From RGIG3528 sp045629005 (GTDB lineage Bacteria > Bacillota > Clostridia > Lachnospirales > Lachnospiraceae): 64,000 bases of DNA. Shown piece by piece: positions 44,709-54,308 of this stretch. The stretch is from assembly GCA_045629005.1 (NCBI GenBank), contig JAZQQJ010000025.1, positions 7,674 to 71,673 of the forward strand. Direction: 5' to 3'. The translations under genes and the position numbers were made by a program. Positions within the stretch are counted from its first letter, which is position 1; each line of letters begins with the position of its first letter. Below the pieces are notes generated by a model. It was not told the origin of the DNA. It saw only the letters and a list, made by a program, of their open reading frames with translations, and ran no database searches.

Positions 44709-45677
44709 ATGAAGCCTTCGGATTTAGCAACAGAAGATAAGAAAACCTTGGATCTGTTCAGTGCAAATTACGATCACCCGGGGTATCCTCAAATGTATGG
44801 GGAACGAGAAAAGATTCTTTTCTCAGGTAACTCCTCCATACGTGTCTGGTACAATAATGTAAACAGCTGTTATCCCCTTCACTGGCACAAAACCTTCGAA
44901 GTCATTATGCCACTCACGAACTATTACGATGTTTCTGCCGAGGGCACACTGTTTCGAATTCAGCCCGGTGAGATCATGTTTGTTCCGCCCGGAACACTCC
45001 ATGAATGTATTGCCCCGGAAAGCGGAACGCGTTTTGTATATCTTTTCAAAACAACAGCCATAGAAAACCTTAACGGTTTTGCCCGCATACAGCATTTACT
45101 GAACGAGCCCTTCCTTTTCACACAATCAGAGTTTCCTCTGGTTTATGACGATATTTTTAGGCTTCTTCTCAAGATTAAGGACGAATATTTCATGCAATCC
45201 GAGCATGAGCTTTATGAACTTACGATCCACTCTCTTATATTGGAAATCCTTGCACTTCTCGGATACAGTCTTCTTAATAAAGATGTTGAGTCCGAAAAAA
45301 CTTCTTCTTCCAACAAAAAATATACGAAGCTCTTTAACAGCCTGCTTCAGTACATAGAAGTTCACTATGCCGAAGACCTCACCCTTGAAGATATGGCTGA
45401 TAAAATGGGATTTTCAAAATATCATTTCTCCAGACTGTTTAAAGAATATACTTCTTTTACATTCTGCGATTACGTTAACTTCCGTCGAATCAAAGCCGCA
45501 GAGATTCTTTTGGAAAATCCTGAAGTATCGGTAACGGAGGTTGCCGTCAATACAGGATTCGCTTCCATTCCGACCTTTAACAGACTCTTTAAAAAATACC
45601 GCGGATGCACTCCTACGGAATACCGAAGCAAAAGTTCACGCTACATGCACACCATGGCAGTCAGGAAGAAACAATAA
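44709..45677 (+). CDS. AraC family transcriptional regulator with cupin sensor domain
   Basis: A 322-residue regulator. The N-terminal cupin (about 30-170) has the ligand-site pattern SCYPLHWHKTFEVIMPL and the PGEIMFVPPGTLHE turn; the C-terminal pair of helix-turn-helix motifs (about 215-310) shows LEDMADKMGFSKYHFSRLFK and VAVNTGFASIPTFNRLFKKY. It faces the long carbohydrate importer operon across 275 bases and is the obvious candidate to activate it when sugar binds the cupin. AAAAGGAT precedes the ATG; the open frame to 44610 overlaps the promoter and is ignored. Confidence 0.9.
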   Translation: MKPSDLATEDKKTLDLFSANYDHPGYPQMYGEREKILFSGNSSIRVWYNNVNSCYPLHWHKTFEVIMPLTNYYDVSAEGTLFRIQPGEIMFVPPGTLHECIAPESGTRFVYLFKTTAIENLNGFARIQHLLNEPFLFTQSEFPLVYDDIFRLLLKIKDEYFMQSEHELYELTIHSLILEILALLGYSLLNKDVESEKTSSSNKKYTKLFNSLLQYIEVHYAEDLTLEDMADKMGFSKYHFSRLFKEYTSFTFCDYVNFRRIKAAEILLENPEVSVTEVAVNTGFASIPTFNRLFKKYRGCTPTEYRSKSSRYMHTMAVRKKQ

Positions 45678-45700
45678 TTCACATTTTACATCTTTATACA

Positions 45701-45752
45701 AAAACACAGCCTCAGGCAAAATCATCATTGCCCAAGGCTGTTTTTATTTTAT
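45701..45752. terminator. Bidirectional terminator between AraC and GH5 genes
   Basis: ACAGCCT and AGGCTGT arms with an inner GGCAA/TTGCC stem, A run before and TTTTTATTTT after. Confidence 0.85.
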
Positions 45753-45784
45753 GTCATAATTCTCAGTCAGAACATGTAAGGCAA

Positions 45785-47128
45785 TTACTCCACCATACCT
45801 CTGTTGCCCATTTCCACAAGTTTGTCTGCAATTTGCTGATTAAAGAAGGTGAGCGTCCTTCTGTTAAATATGCCGAATCGCTCTCCATTTCCGGAATATA
45901 CGCCATTATCCCACCATACGCACTTTATTCCATACTCATTTGTAAGCCCCATGTAGTCCTCGAGCCATTCAAGCACTTCCTGAGTATTGTCGCCAGCGGC
46001 ATTTGTTTTATGAACAGCACCGAACTCGGTAATAATAACGGGAAGTCCTTTATCGAGAAAATAACTCTTTACTGTAAGAAGCTGGCTTCTTATTTCTGAC
46101 TTCATGGTAAGATTCCAGTTGAAAACGCTCGTATCCGGCTCAAATGTGAAATTATAAGGCGTATACATGTGGACAGCAACTGCCACCATTTCATCCTCAG
46201 GAATCATAAACGTTCTGAAGCTGGTATTTACGACAGAGTTTCCATAAGGGCATATAATGAGAAGTCTGCGCTCATTATTGCCTCCCGTGGCTCGAACCGT
46301 TTCAACAAATGCCTTGTTTAAGAGATTAACCGCACCTCTTTCGGAATCCGTACCACCGTTCCATTCACCTGCAGAGCCTTTTGTTCTGGGCTCGTTCATT
46401 CCCTCAAAGATAAGATGTTCATCATATTCCATGAAGTATTCGGAAAGCTGTTTCCAAATAGCGCAAAGCTCAGCAGAAACAGTTTCAAGTTTGCTCTTAT
46501 CCGGCACAAGCCAGTAATCCGGCTCATGATGCGTATCCAGAATGACATACATATCATTGTTGTAAGCATAATCAACAACTTCTTTTACTCTGGCAAGCCA
46601 CGCTTCATCTATTGTATAATCAGGCGCCTTTCCAACATGATTTGCAAAAGTAACCGGGATTCTTATTGTATTGAAACCCTGTTCTGCAATAGCATCAATC
46701 ATTGCCTGCGTCGTTTTGGGATTTCCCCAGTAGGTTTCCGCAGCAACACCGCTTCTCCCATGTGAATCAAGTGTATTTCCGAGATTCCAGCCGACATTAA
46801 GCTTTGAAAGAAGTTCAAAAGCAGCTGTACGGTCGATTACCGGCACCGGTGTGTTTGTAGGATACGGGGTAACTGTTGCGGTTGGCGTCGGAATGTCTGT
46901 AGGCGTTGTAACCACCGTGGGGGTAGGAGCCTCTGTAGGTGTCGGAACATCCGTGGGCGTAGGAAAGTCCGTGGGTGTTGCAGTTGCAGGTGCTTCGGTC
47001 AGAGTCACGACTGCTTCAGTCGGTGTTGCAGAGACGGGCGTTACAGTAGGCTGTACCGCACCTTGTGTGCAGCCTGTAAGCATTGCCAGCACGCACACCG
47101 TAGAAATCATTTTTAAAAATCTTTTCAT
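45785..47128 (-). CDS. GH5 endoglucanase lipoprotein (GH5_4-like)
   Basis: A 447-residue lipoprotein: lipobox LTGC (Cys20), a PT-rich tether (25-97) of TPTD/TEAP units, and a GH5 catalytic domain with GWNLGNTLDS near 113-122, ETYWGNPKTT at 131-140, acid/base Glu246 in EGMNEP and nucleophile Glu368 in IITEFGA. The WGNPxTT block and overall pattern fit subfamily 4, which holds endo-glucanases and xyloglucanases acting outside the cell. GGGAGG precedes the ATG. It lies 38 bases after a cytoplasmic GH5 gene and shares its transcript, so outer and inner cleavage of a beta-glucan may be coupled. Confidence 0.9.
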   Translation of the reverse strand: MKRFLKMISTVCVLAMLTGCTQGAVQPTVTPVSATPTEAVVTLTEAPATATPTDFPTPTDVPTPTEAPTPTVVTTPTDIPTPTATVTPYPTNTPVPVIDRTAAFELLSKLNVGWNLGNTLDSHGRSGVAAETYWGNPKTTQAMIDAIAEQGFNTIRIPVTFANHVGKAPDYTIDEAWLARVKEVVDYAYNNDMYVILDTHHEPDYWLVPDKSKLETVSAELCAIWKQLSEYFMEYDEHLIFEGMNEPRTKGSAGEWNGGTDSERGAVNLLNKAFVETVRATGGNNERRLLIICPYGNSVVNTSFRTFMIPEDEMVAVAVHMYTPYNFTFEPDTSVFNWNLTMKSEIRSQLLTVKSYFLDKGLPVIITEFGAVHKTNAAGDNTQEVLEWLEDYMGLTNEYGIKCVWWDNGVYSGNGERFGIFNRRTLTFFNQQIADKLVEMGNRGMVE

Positions 47129-47166
47129 GTTTTGCCTCCCCTCAAAGGCCTAAAACGCTTCTCCCT

Positions 47167-48189
47167 TTACATTAATTCAAGCATTTTATCTCTTACGGAC
47201 TCAATCGAACCCCATATAAAGCCAAAGTTCATGCCCTTATAACTCCACGCCGCAGCACCGATGCCATACTTCTTAAGCACTTTATGAATGTCTCTGTACC
47301 ACCTGAGAGCTGCTTCAGGGTCTGCAAGATCGATAACTCCATATTCTCCGCAATAAAGAATAACATTTCTTTCCTCTGCTGTTTTTATTGCATCTGCCAT
47401 GATTTTTTCGAAATACTCGGAAGAAAGCGAATCCTCTCCGGGTGCATACGAAGCATCCTTAAGCCCTGTTCTTGCCGCTTCCTTTTCAAAGTCAGCAACC
47501 GTGAGCGGATAGGAAAGTCTGAAATCATGCGGCATACCATCGACCCATGGAGCACCCTGATGTGTAAAAACCATAGGGTCATAGCAGTGCATATCATATA
47601 CACAGTTTTCATCGAAAGGCATTGCACAGTATCTTACAGCATGGACACTATTATTCCAATAACTTCCGTACATAATTTTGATTGTAGGTGCATATGCTCT
47701 GATTGTGTTGAATGCCCTCTTGGCAATGTCTTTAAAGGGCTCATTATCCTCTGCACTGACAATCTCATTAAGAAGCTCAAATGTAACAAAGTCAGAGTAC
47801 TGTGCATATCTCTTTGCCATTTCCTCCCAGAATGAAAGGAACTGAAGAATAAGCTTCTCTGTTCTGAAGAACCCTCGCCCTTCACCTTCACCTACATCGA
47901 AGGAATATCCGTTCGTCTTATGAAGGTCGAGAATAATGTTCAAACCATTGTTTTTTGCCCATGCAATAGCGTTATCAATGTATTTGAAATTATCATAGAT
48001 GAAGTTTCCTTCTTTGTCCTGCACAAGATTGTAATCGATTGGAAGACGCACATGATCAAGTCCCCAGGACTTAATTGTCTTGAAATCTTCTTCTGTTATA
48101 AAACGGTCATAATGCTCGGTTGTATGAATGCACTGTGAGAGCCATCCGCCGATATTAATGCCATGTTGATATCCTTCCCACTTTTTCAT
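47167..48189 (-). CDS. Cytoplasmic GH5 glycosidase
   Basis: A 340-residue GH5 enzyme without signal peptide. Motifs: HGINIGGWLSQ near 9-19, DHVRLPIDYNL at 45-55, acid/base Glu142 in FELLNEIV, and nucleophile Glu282 in YCGEYGV. The GGWLSQ start resembles exo-beta-glucanase-type subfamilies such as GH5_37 that act on short oligosaccharides. It probably cuts imported beta-linked oligomers released by the neighbouring GH5 and GH10 enzymes. GGGAGG lies ahead of the ATG. Confidence 0.85.
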   Translation of the reverse strand: MKKWEGYQHGINIGGWLSQCIHTTEHYDRFITEEDFKTIKSWGLDHVRLPIDYNLVQDKEGNFIYDNFKYIDNAIAWAKNNGLNIILDLHKTNGYSFDVGEGEGRGFFRTEKLILQFLSFWEEMAKRYAQYSDFVTFELLNEIVSAEDNEPFKDIAKRAFNTIRAYAPTIKIMYGSYWNNSVHAVRYCAMPFDENCVYDMHCYDPMVFTHQGAPWVDGMPHDFRLSYPLTVADFEKEAARTGLKDASYAPGEDSLSSEYFEKIMADAIKTAEERNVILYCGEYGVIDLADPEAALRWYRDIHKVLKKYGIGAAAWSYKGMNFGFIWGSIESVRDKMLELM

Positions 48190-48221
48190 CTTATTCCTCC
48201 CAAACTCGGATTTTTCTTTTT

Positions 48222-48252
48222 AAAATAGGGCAGACATCCTCTGTCTGCCCTT
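48222..48252 (-). terminator. Terminator after the GH10 gene, possibly leaky
   Basis: GGGCAGACA (48228-48236) pairs with TGTCTGCCC (48242-48250), followed by TATTTT on the minus strand. No promoter is visible in the 33 bases before the next gene, so partial read-through is likely. Confidence 0.8.
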
Positions 48253-48354
48253 GATGTTAGCATAATATTATTACTTTTTGCCAAATATCGCTTATCAAAT
48301 ATTGCTACTTTTCAAAAGCGTGTTGCTATATGATAAGTTGCGGATGGCAGCCTC

Positions 48355-50418
48355 TTATTTTTTCTTTTTCTTTGATACAAGTGCGTACGCAACCGCTCCT
48401 CCTGCAAGAAGAACGACTCCGACAATGAGTATAATGATAAGCGCAATGTTATCGTTTGAAGCTTTGTCTGAAGTATCGGCCATACCGCTTCCGTCTGCAC
48501 CTGATGTAACTGCTGCGGTAATCTCGGGAACTGCCGTAGGCTCAGGAGTATTTGTCGGAGCAGGTGTAAATGTTGCTGTCGGAACGGGCGTAGGTGTATT
48601 CAAAGCCTTGTAACCCGTCTGGAATTTTTCTTCGTCTGCAAATGACCAGAACGCGAGCTTTGCCTTATAATCGTCATCAAACAAAAGAGGAAGCTGTTTT
48701 CCTTTACCGCTCTGTCCGCCAACATTGCTCTGGCTTTGGAGCCATGAGCCCTTGTCAATGACTCCCCACCATGTAATGCCTACAAAATTGCACCCTTCAT
48801 TTCGGCAACTTTTTACTATGTCATAGATTTTTTTATATCGAAGTGCCTGCTTTCTGTACTCGGATATTCTGGAAGCCTCAGAGCCGTCAAATCCCGATGT
48901 TGAAAGATCAAACTCCGTAAACATGACTTTATCAACAATCTTGCAGTAGTTCTTAATGGCGACCTTGATATTAATGGTAGTGGGATCCTCACCGGTACCA
49001 TAATGGGCCTGCATACCGATACCATCGATGCGCGTTCCTTCATAAGCCTTTACATCATTTACAAGATTTGTAATTCCCTGGACCTTCGCAGCTCCCGTTT
49101 CTCCAAAATCATTGTAATAAAGATCTACAGCGGGATCCATATACTTATTCGCATATTTGAATGCGTTAAGGATGTATTCATTTGAATGGTATACTGCCCA
49201 CCAGCCTGTTTCAGCACCGCTTTCGGTATGTCTGTAAGAGGTGCCGTCAACTGCTTCGTTTACAACATCCCAGCCGTAGAACATACCATAGTACTTGCTG
49301 TCAGGGCCTGTAAAATGCTCGCACATTGTCTGGATGTACCACTCAAGACGTCTGTTCATCAGTTCCGGTGAAGCAAAAGGTTTATTAACATCATAATCCT
49401 CATGGAACCACCATGCAGGTGTCTGCTGATGCCATACAAGGACATGACCGCGGACTTTAATCATATGGTCCGGGTTATTCTGATTCCAGTCATAAATTGT
49501 ATCAAGAATCTTTTCGGCACGGCTGTAGTTCAATGTTGGAACATCCAAGGGCTCTCCCTGATAATCAATTGTATGTTTTCCCGGAACGGCATTGTTACTG
49601 TAGCCGAACATACAGTCAGGCTTCAGTTCATTGCCAAGTGTTGTGCAGTTTGCATGCTTGAAAACAAGCCCCATTGTGTTCGGATCGGAAATATCGGAGC
49701 CACAAATGGCAAGACCTACAAGGAAATCATCATCATTAAGGTCTTTCTGCATTGCTTCACAAAGATCGGGGATATTCTTTTCAACTTCAGTTGCTGAAGT
49801 ATCTGCAATATAAAGACGAACGCCTGTTACATAATATGTACCCATGACGCCTGCGCCCTGACCATACTCTGTGCCCTGTTCAAGAAGACGAAGTGCCAGG
49901 AACTCACACTCGCCAACCCATGTCGGTGCAAATGTACCTTCAAACTTTGTCCATACGCCGGGCTCAAGAATCTGTGAAACCGTACCGCCAACAAACTGGC
50001 TGTAATTGTCCACGCCATCCACACGGATGTGTGGAGAAATTTCAACCTTGCGCTGTTCGTCAGGTGCATCCTTATAATCCTCAGGATCGAGCATAACGTA
50101 AAAAGCATAACGGTACAAAGTTCCACTTTCAACCTTGCCCGTAATTTCCTGCGCAAAACACTGATAGTTGTTTGTACGATCGGTTATTTTACCGTATGTG
50201 TAAATATTACCTACAATAGGAGTTTCCGATTTTTCACAGGTGATAGTGGCACCGTTCTGGTGAGCGCTCCACTCGGAAAGATCTGTACCTTCTTCGAAAT
50301 TACCATTGACGATAATGTTCTCCTCTGCAGCTTCAACCTTTCTTGCGCCTGCATTGGCCGTAAGACCTGCGGAAAGAGCAAAGAGCATTAAAACCGCCAC
50401 TGTTCTTTTAAATTTCAT
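48355..50418 (-). CDS. GH10 xylanase with N-terminal CBM and C-terminal membrane anchor
   Basis: A 687-residue secreted enzyme: signal peptide 1-30, CBM22-like sandwich about 33-205 (IIVNGNFEEGTDLSEWS), GH10 domain about 218-605 with HVLVWHQQTPAWW (325-337), acid/base Glu388 in WDVVNEAVDG and nucleophile Glu502 in MFTEFDLS, a PT-rich linker (608-630), and a membrane helix at 659-681 followed by SKKKKK. The tail lacks an LPxTG motif, so the protein would stay in the membrane facing outward. It should cut beta-1,4-xylan. The ATG at 50418 has GGAGGG ahead; the frame is open to 50490. Confidence 0.93.
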   Translation of the reverse strand: MKFKRTVAVLMLFALSAGLTANAGARKVEAAEENIIVNGNFEEGTDLSEWSAHQNGATITCEKSETPIVGNIYTYGKITDRTNNYQCFAQEITGKVESGTLYRYAFYVMLDPEDYKDAPDEQRKVEISPHIRVDGVDNYSQFVGGTVSQILEPGVWTKFEGTFAPTWVGECEFLALRLLEQGTEYGQGAGVMGTYYVTGVRLYIADTSATEVEKNIPDLCEAMQKDLNDDDFLVGLAICGSDISDPNTMGLVFKHANCTTLGNELKPDCMFGYSNNAVPGKHTIDYQGEPLDVPTLNYSRAEKILDTIYDWNQNNPDHMIKVRGHVLVWHQQTPAWWFHEDYDVNKPFASPELMNRRLEWYIQTMCEHFTGPDSKYYGMFYGWDVVNEAVDGTSYRHTESGAETGWWAVYHSNEYILNAFKYANKYMDPAVDLYYNDFGETGAAKVQGITNLVNDVKAYEGTRIDGIGMQAHYGTGEDPTTINIKVAIKNYCKIVDKVMFTEFDLSTSGFDGSEASRISEYRKQALRYKKIYDIVKSCRNEGCNFVGITWWGVIDKGSWLQSQSNVGGQSGKGKQLPLLFDDDYKAKLAFWSFADEEKFQTGYKALNTPTPVPTATFTPAPTNTPEPTAVPEITAAVTSGADGSGMADTSDKASNDNIALIIILIVGVVLLAGGAVAYALVSKKKKK

Positions 50419-50600
50419 GACACCCTCCTTGTCATATAGTTCCGCAAAAAACTTTCTTATCTGCGGAATAAAATAGTGCTTTTTTATCATACAGTAGACT
50501 TAACAGCACTTCTTCTCGTTTCTTGCTATTTTTCACTAAAAAATAAATCGCTCCTTCAAAATCATCACTCCATCTTATAAGTTCCTTTCCTTTTATTAAC

Positions 50601-50629
50601 TTGACTGAGCCACTTTGCTGTGCTAAAAT
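50601..50629 (+). promoter_or_regulatory. Promoter of the lysA operon
   Basis: TTGACT, 17-base spacer, TAAAAT, also preceded by TGTGC. About 50 bases ahead of the lysA ATG. Confidence 0.75.
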
Positions 50630-50679
50630 TACGAGAATTTAAAGAGGTAAAGTGTGAAAGTGCACATTAAGGAGAACGC

Positions 50680-51927
50680 ATGGAATCATTCATCAAAAAA
50701 TCAAACTTCTTCGGCAATTCAAATCCCGAAGAGCTTTTAAAAGAATATGGCAGTCCTCTTTACGTTTATAATGAGGACATCCTTCGCGATCGTATGAAGA
50801 AAATGACAGGGATTATTACTAAATATCCTTTTACAGCCAATTTTTCCGTGAAGGCAAACACAAACCTCCAAATACTTAAGCTCGCCCTTGATTGCGGAAT
50901 GAATGCAGATGCAATGTCACCGGGCGAAATTCTTACCCTTGAAAGAGCAGGTTTTCCAAAGGAAAAAATCTTTTTCATCCCCAATAATGTCAGTGAAGAA
51001 GAACTCCGTTTTGCAATAGACAGAGACATCATCACAAGCCTCGATTCCATCAGTCAGCTTGAACTCTTCGGCAAGATAAACCGTGGCGGCAGATGTGCAG
51101 TTCGTCTTAATCCCGGTATCGGAGCAGGGCACAACGACAAAGTCGTGACTGCAGGCAAAAATACCAAGTTTGGCGTTGCAGAAGAAGATATCGATGACAT
51201 TTTTGAAGTTGCCGAAAAATACAATCTTAAAATAATCGGAATCAACCAGCATGTCGGTTCACTCTACATGACTCCCGAGCCATTCTTGAACGCTGCAAAG
51301 GAACTTTTAAGACTTGCAGAAAGGTTTGATGACCTTGAATTCATTGACCTGGGTGGCGGCTTCGGCACTCCCTACCACAAGCTTTCCGGTGAAGAGGACT
51401 TCAATGTCAACGAACTCAGAGAAAAGCTTGAACCTATTCTTGACGAATTCGCAAAAGGCAAAAAAACAGTCCCTCTCTTTAAAAGCGAGCCAGGACGTTT
51501 TGTATGCTCCGAGGGCGGTGTTCTTCTCGGAAGGGTATACGCCAAAAAACAGAACGCAGGCAAAAAGTACATCGGTACCGACATCGGAATGAATGTGCTC
51601 ATTCGTCCCGCACTTTATGATTCCTGGCACGACATTGAAGTATTCAGAAACGGATGTCTCGTATCCCCTCTCACTTCTGAAAAGGAAGTTGTTTCCGTCA
51701 CAGGCGAAATTTGTGAAAGCGGTGACCTCCTTGCCAAGGACAGAGAACTCCCCGTTATCGAAGAAGGCGACATTGTATGCGCACTTGATGCAGGCGCATA
51801 CGGCTACTCAATGTGCTCCAATTACAATTCAAGGCTTCGTCCCGCAGAGGTTTTGGTAATGCATGACGGCTCGCACAGGCTCATTCGTCGCCGTGACACC
51901 TATGAGGACCTTCTCGGACGCTTCTAA
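50680..51927 (+). CDS. lysA: Diaminopimelate decarboxylase LysA
   Basis: A 415-residue PLP enzyme that decarboxylates meso-diaminopimelate to lysine. The PLP lysine is Lys58 in FSVKANTN; other family blocks are NQHVGSLYM near 188-196, DLGGGFGTPYH near 223-233, KSEPGRFVCSEGG near 267-279, CESGD near 345 and DAGAYGYSMCSNYNSR near 370-385. Length is normal. AAGGAG precedes the ATG. The metallophosphoesterase gene follows after five bases. Confidence 0.95.
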   Translation: MESFIKKSNFFGNSNPEELLKEYGSPLYVYNEDILRDRMKKMTGIITKYPFTANFSVKANTNLQILKLALDCGMNADAMSPGEILTLERAGFPKEKIFFIPNNVSEEELRFAIDRDIITSLDSISQLELFGKINRGGRCAVRLNPGIGAGHNDKVVTAGKNTKFGVAEEDIDDIFEVAEKYNLKIIGINQHVGSLYMTPEPFLNAAKELLRLAERFDDLEFIDLGGGFGTPYHKLSGEEDFNVNELREKLEPILDEFAKGKKTVPLFKSEPGRFVCSEGGVLLGRVYAKKQNAGKKYIGTDIGMNVLIRPALYDSWHDIEVFRNGCLVSPLTSEKEVVSVTGEICESGDLLAKDRELPVIEEGDIVCALDAGAYGYSMCSNYNSRLRPAEVLVMHDGSHRLIRRRDTYEDLLGRF

Positions 51928-51932
51928 ACACT

Positions 51933-52403
51933 ATGAAAATACTTGTATTATCAGATTCTCACGGACGTGAAACATACACATACGAAATAATGGCAGCCAA
52001 CACCGATACTGACGTACTCATTCATCTGGGTGACGGAGAAGACGACATAGACCTCGGCCTCCGTATGCTTCCGGCCTTCGGAAATACAAAAGTAATCCGT
52101 GTGCGCGGGAATTGTGACGGTGATTCGCCGCTTCCCGAAACCTCGTTTGATAACATCGGAGATTACAGATTCTATATTACCCATGGTTATCGCCAGTCTG
52201 TAAAAAGCGGACATTTTCTTATTCTCAGCGATGCTGTTAAGCTCAATCGCAATGTAGTTCTCTTCGGTCATACGCATGAACAGTTCTATGAAGAGAAACA
52301 CGGTGTGCACCTCTTTAATCCGGGTGCCGTATGCTCATATGAGTACGGAGTAATCACTATTGACGAGAAAGACGGAACAATCAAATTCGAGCATTTCAGA
52401 TGA
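51933..52403 (+). CDS. YfcE/MJ0936-type metallophosphoesterase
   Basis: A 156-residue phosphodiesterase. Metal ligands are visible in SDSHG (Asp8, His10), GDGEDD (Asp34), RGNCD near 60, ITHGY near 84 and FGHTHEQ near 111-117. The family hydrolyses phosphodiesters in the cytoplasm; the biological substrate is unknown. There is no ribosome site of its own in the five-base gap after lysA, so it depends on translational coupling. A bidirectional terminator follows. Confidence 0.9.
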   Translation: MKILVLSDSHGRETYTYEIMAANTDTDVLIHLGDGEDDIDLGLRMLPAFGNTKVIRVRGNCDGDSPLPETSFDNIGDYRFYITHGYRQSVKSGHFLILSDAVKLNRNVVLFGHTHEQFYEEKHGVHLFNPGAVCSYEYGVITIDEKDGTIKFEHFR

Positions 52404-52413
52404 CATGTTCACA

Positions 52414-52447
52414 CAAAAAAGCCGAAGGAAAAATCCTTCGGCTTTTT
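52414..52447. terminator. Bidirectional terminator after the phosphodiesterase gene
   Basis: GCCGAAGG (52421-52428) pairs with CCTTCGGC (52435-52442), flanked by AAAAAA and TTTTT. Confidence 0.9.
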
Positions 52448-52462
52448 GATATCAAGTATTCA

Positions 52463-54169
52463 TCAAATCTTGAAAGCAGAAATCTTCTCGTAAAGATTGT
52501 CTGCAAGACCACTGATCTTATTTGCTTCTTCAGCAAGTACACCAATGTTTGTATTGAGCTCTTCCATTGAAGCAGCTGTCTCTTCCATTGCTGCAACGTT
52601 TTCCTGAGAAACTGTTGCAAGGCTGTTCATTGCGGAAATGATGGATTCCTTTGAACCACGACAGTTTGTTGTCTGCTCGTTGATTTCCTGAGTAGCGCTG
52701 TTTGTATCGCCGATACCAATCTGAATATCCTCGAACTGTGTCGTTGTTCTGTTGAGCTGCTCTTCCTGCTCTGTAAGACGAACCTTTGCGTCCTTCATTG
52801 CCTGAACTGACTTCTCGGACTGCTCGTAGAGTGTACCTACAATGTCATTAATCTCTGCTGCGGACTGTGCGGACTGCTCAGCAAGCTTCTGAATTTCAGA
52901 TGCAACTACTGCGAAGCCTCTGCCTGCTTCACCTGCTCTGGCAGCTTCAATAGAAGCATTGAGTGAAAGGAGATTTGTCTGGGATGCGATATTTGTAATA
53001 GCGTCAACTGCAAAACGAATCTTTTCTGCAGATTCATTTGTTGAGTAAACCTGTTTTTCAATAATGGCAACGGCTTCTGTTGTCTTTTCGTTGGATCTCT
53101 GAAGTTCCTTAACGATTGCAACGGCTTCCTCGCCTGCTTCTTTCATGCCTTCAGCAGTGCATCTGAGGTTATCTGCTCTCTCGGAAATCTGCTCAATCTC
53201 ATTACCAATACCATTTACTGCTGTGGAAGCATTATCAATATCCTGAGACTGTGAAATGGAGCCTGAAGAAATTGCTTCAACAACATCATTGATTTCATCG
53301 GATGTTGAACTGATTGTCTTAGACATATCACTGAGAACCTTACCGGACTGGTTAAGCTCGTTGGAGGACTCAAGGATACTCTTCATAATATTGGAAAGGT
53401 CACCTCTTACTTTATTAAGGGCATGACCCATATCACCGATTTCATCGCCTCTCTGAAGGAGTTTTTCAGAAACCTCCACAGTAAGATCTGACTCTGCAAT
53501 CTTCTCAAGCGAATAGGAAGCTGACTTAACCGCCTTTGCAATTGTATTGGAGAACCAGAGGATTAAAGCTGCAACTGCCACAACAAGAACGATTGCAATG
53601 ATAATGATTACTCTTGTACTCTCGCTTATAAATTCATCAACCTTTGCTGAAGGCTTACCTGCGAATACCATGCCGGCAATCTTCCCGTCAGGATTCTTGA
53701 AAGGTACATAGCATGCGTAGAAGGGCTTACCTACAACCTGTACGCTTGTGGAAGTAAATACCTTACCGCCCTTAAGTGTTTTTTCGATAACTGCGTCTGT
53801 AGCCTTTGTTCCGACTACACGCTTACCGTCCTGAATGATGGATGTAACGATACGCGTATCTTCTGCAAAGATTGTAAGCTCTGCTTCGGAATCTTTTACG
53901 AACTGATCGAGGAAGTCCTCATCACCCGTAATGTCTACGCCATCTTTATAAAGGAGGCCGTCTCTGATTTCATAAGACCCGTCGCTAAGCATTGTAGCTA
54001 CAGAATGAACAAGATCCGAAAGGCCTTCAACGGTCTGATCCTGCATACCTTTTGTAAGCTTTGACTTCGCTACAACAGCGAGAACAACTACTGTGATGAT
54101 GAACGGAATCAAGTTAACGATAAGGAGCTTGAACATAATACTTTTAGTGACGTTTTTCTTCTGTGACAT
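52463..54169 (-). CDS. Methyl-accepting chemotaxis protein with Cache sensor
   Basis: A 568-residue chemoreceptor: membrane helix 1 (about 12-31), extracellular single-Cache domain (about 35-180, with VVGKPFYACYVPFKNPDGKI), helix 2 (about 186-208), HAMP (about 209-265) and the long helical signalling domain. The tip resembles the universal hairpin: SLNASIEAARAGEAGRGFAV then SEIQKLAEQSAQSAAEI near 405-440. It should feed a CheA/CheW system; no such genes are in the window. The ligand is unknown. GGGAGG lies ahead of the ATG. Confidence 0.93.
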   Translation of the reverse strand: MSQKKNVTKSIMFKLLIVNLIPFIITVVVLAVVAKSKLTKGMQDQTVEGLSDLVHSVATMLSDGSYEIRDGLLYKDGVDITGDEDFLDQFVKDSEAELTIFAEDTRIVTSIIQDGKRVVGTKATDAVIEKTLKGGKVFTSTSVQVVGKPFYACYVPFKNPDGKIAGMVFAGKPSAKVDEFISESTRVIIIIAIVLVVAVAALILWFSNTIAKAVKSASYSLEKIAESDLTVEVSEKLLQRGDEIGDMGHALNKVRGDLSNIMKSILESSNELNQSGKVLSDMSKTISSTSDEINDVVEAISSGSISQSQDIDNASTAVNGIGNEIEQISERADNLRCTAEGMKEAGEEAVAIVKELQRSNEKTTEAVAIIEKQVYSTNESAEKIRFAVDAITNIASQTNLLSLNASIEAARAGEAGRGFAVVASEIQKLAEQSAQSAAEINDIVGTLYEQSEKSVQAMKDAKVRLTEQEEQLNRTTTQFEDIQIGIGDTNSATQEINEQTTNCRGSKESIISAMNSLATVSQENVAAMEETAASMEELNTNIGVLAEEANKISGLADNLYEKISAFKI

Positions 54170-54308
54170 AATTGTGCCTCCCGATTACCCTTTAAAACTC
54201 TGTTTTAAATCAATGTTAGTTTCAAAAAGGAACTTTTCAGTAAAGGCATATTACCACGGAAAGTGCGTTAAATAAAGCAATTTACCGTTTTGTTAATGAA
54301 GTTTAGAA

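Noticed and set aside
46851..47153. Plus-strand Val/Gly-rich frame opposite the GH5 lipoprotein
   Set aside because: Antisense of the PT tether and signal peptide; no independent start signal.
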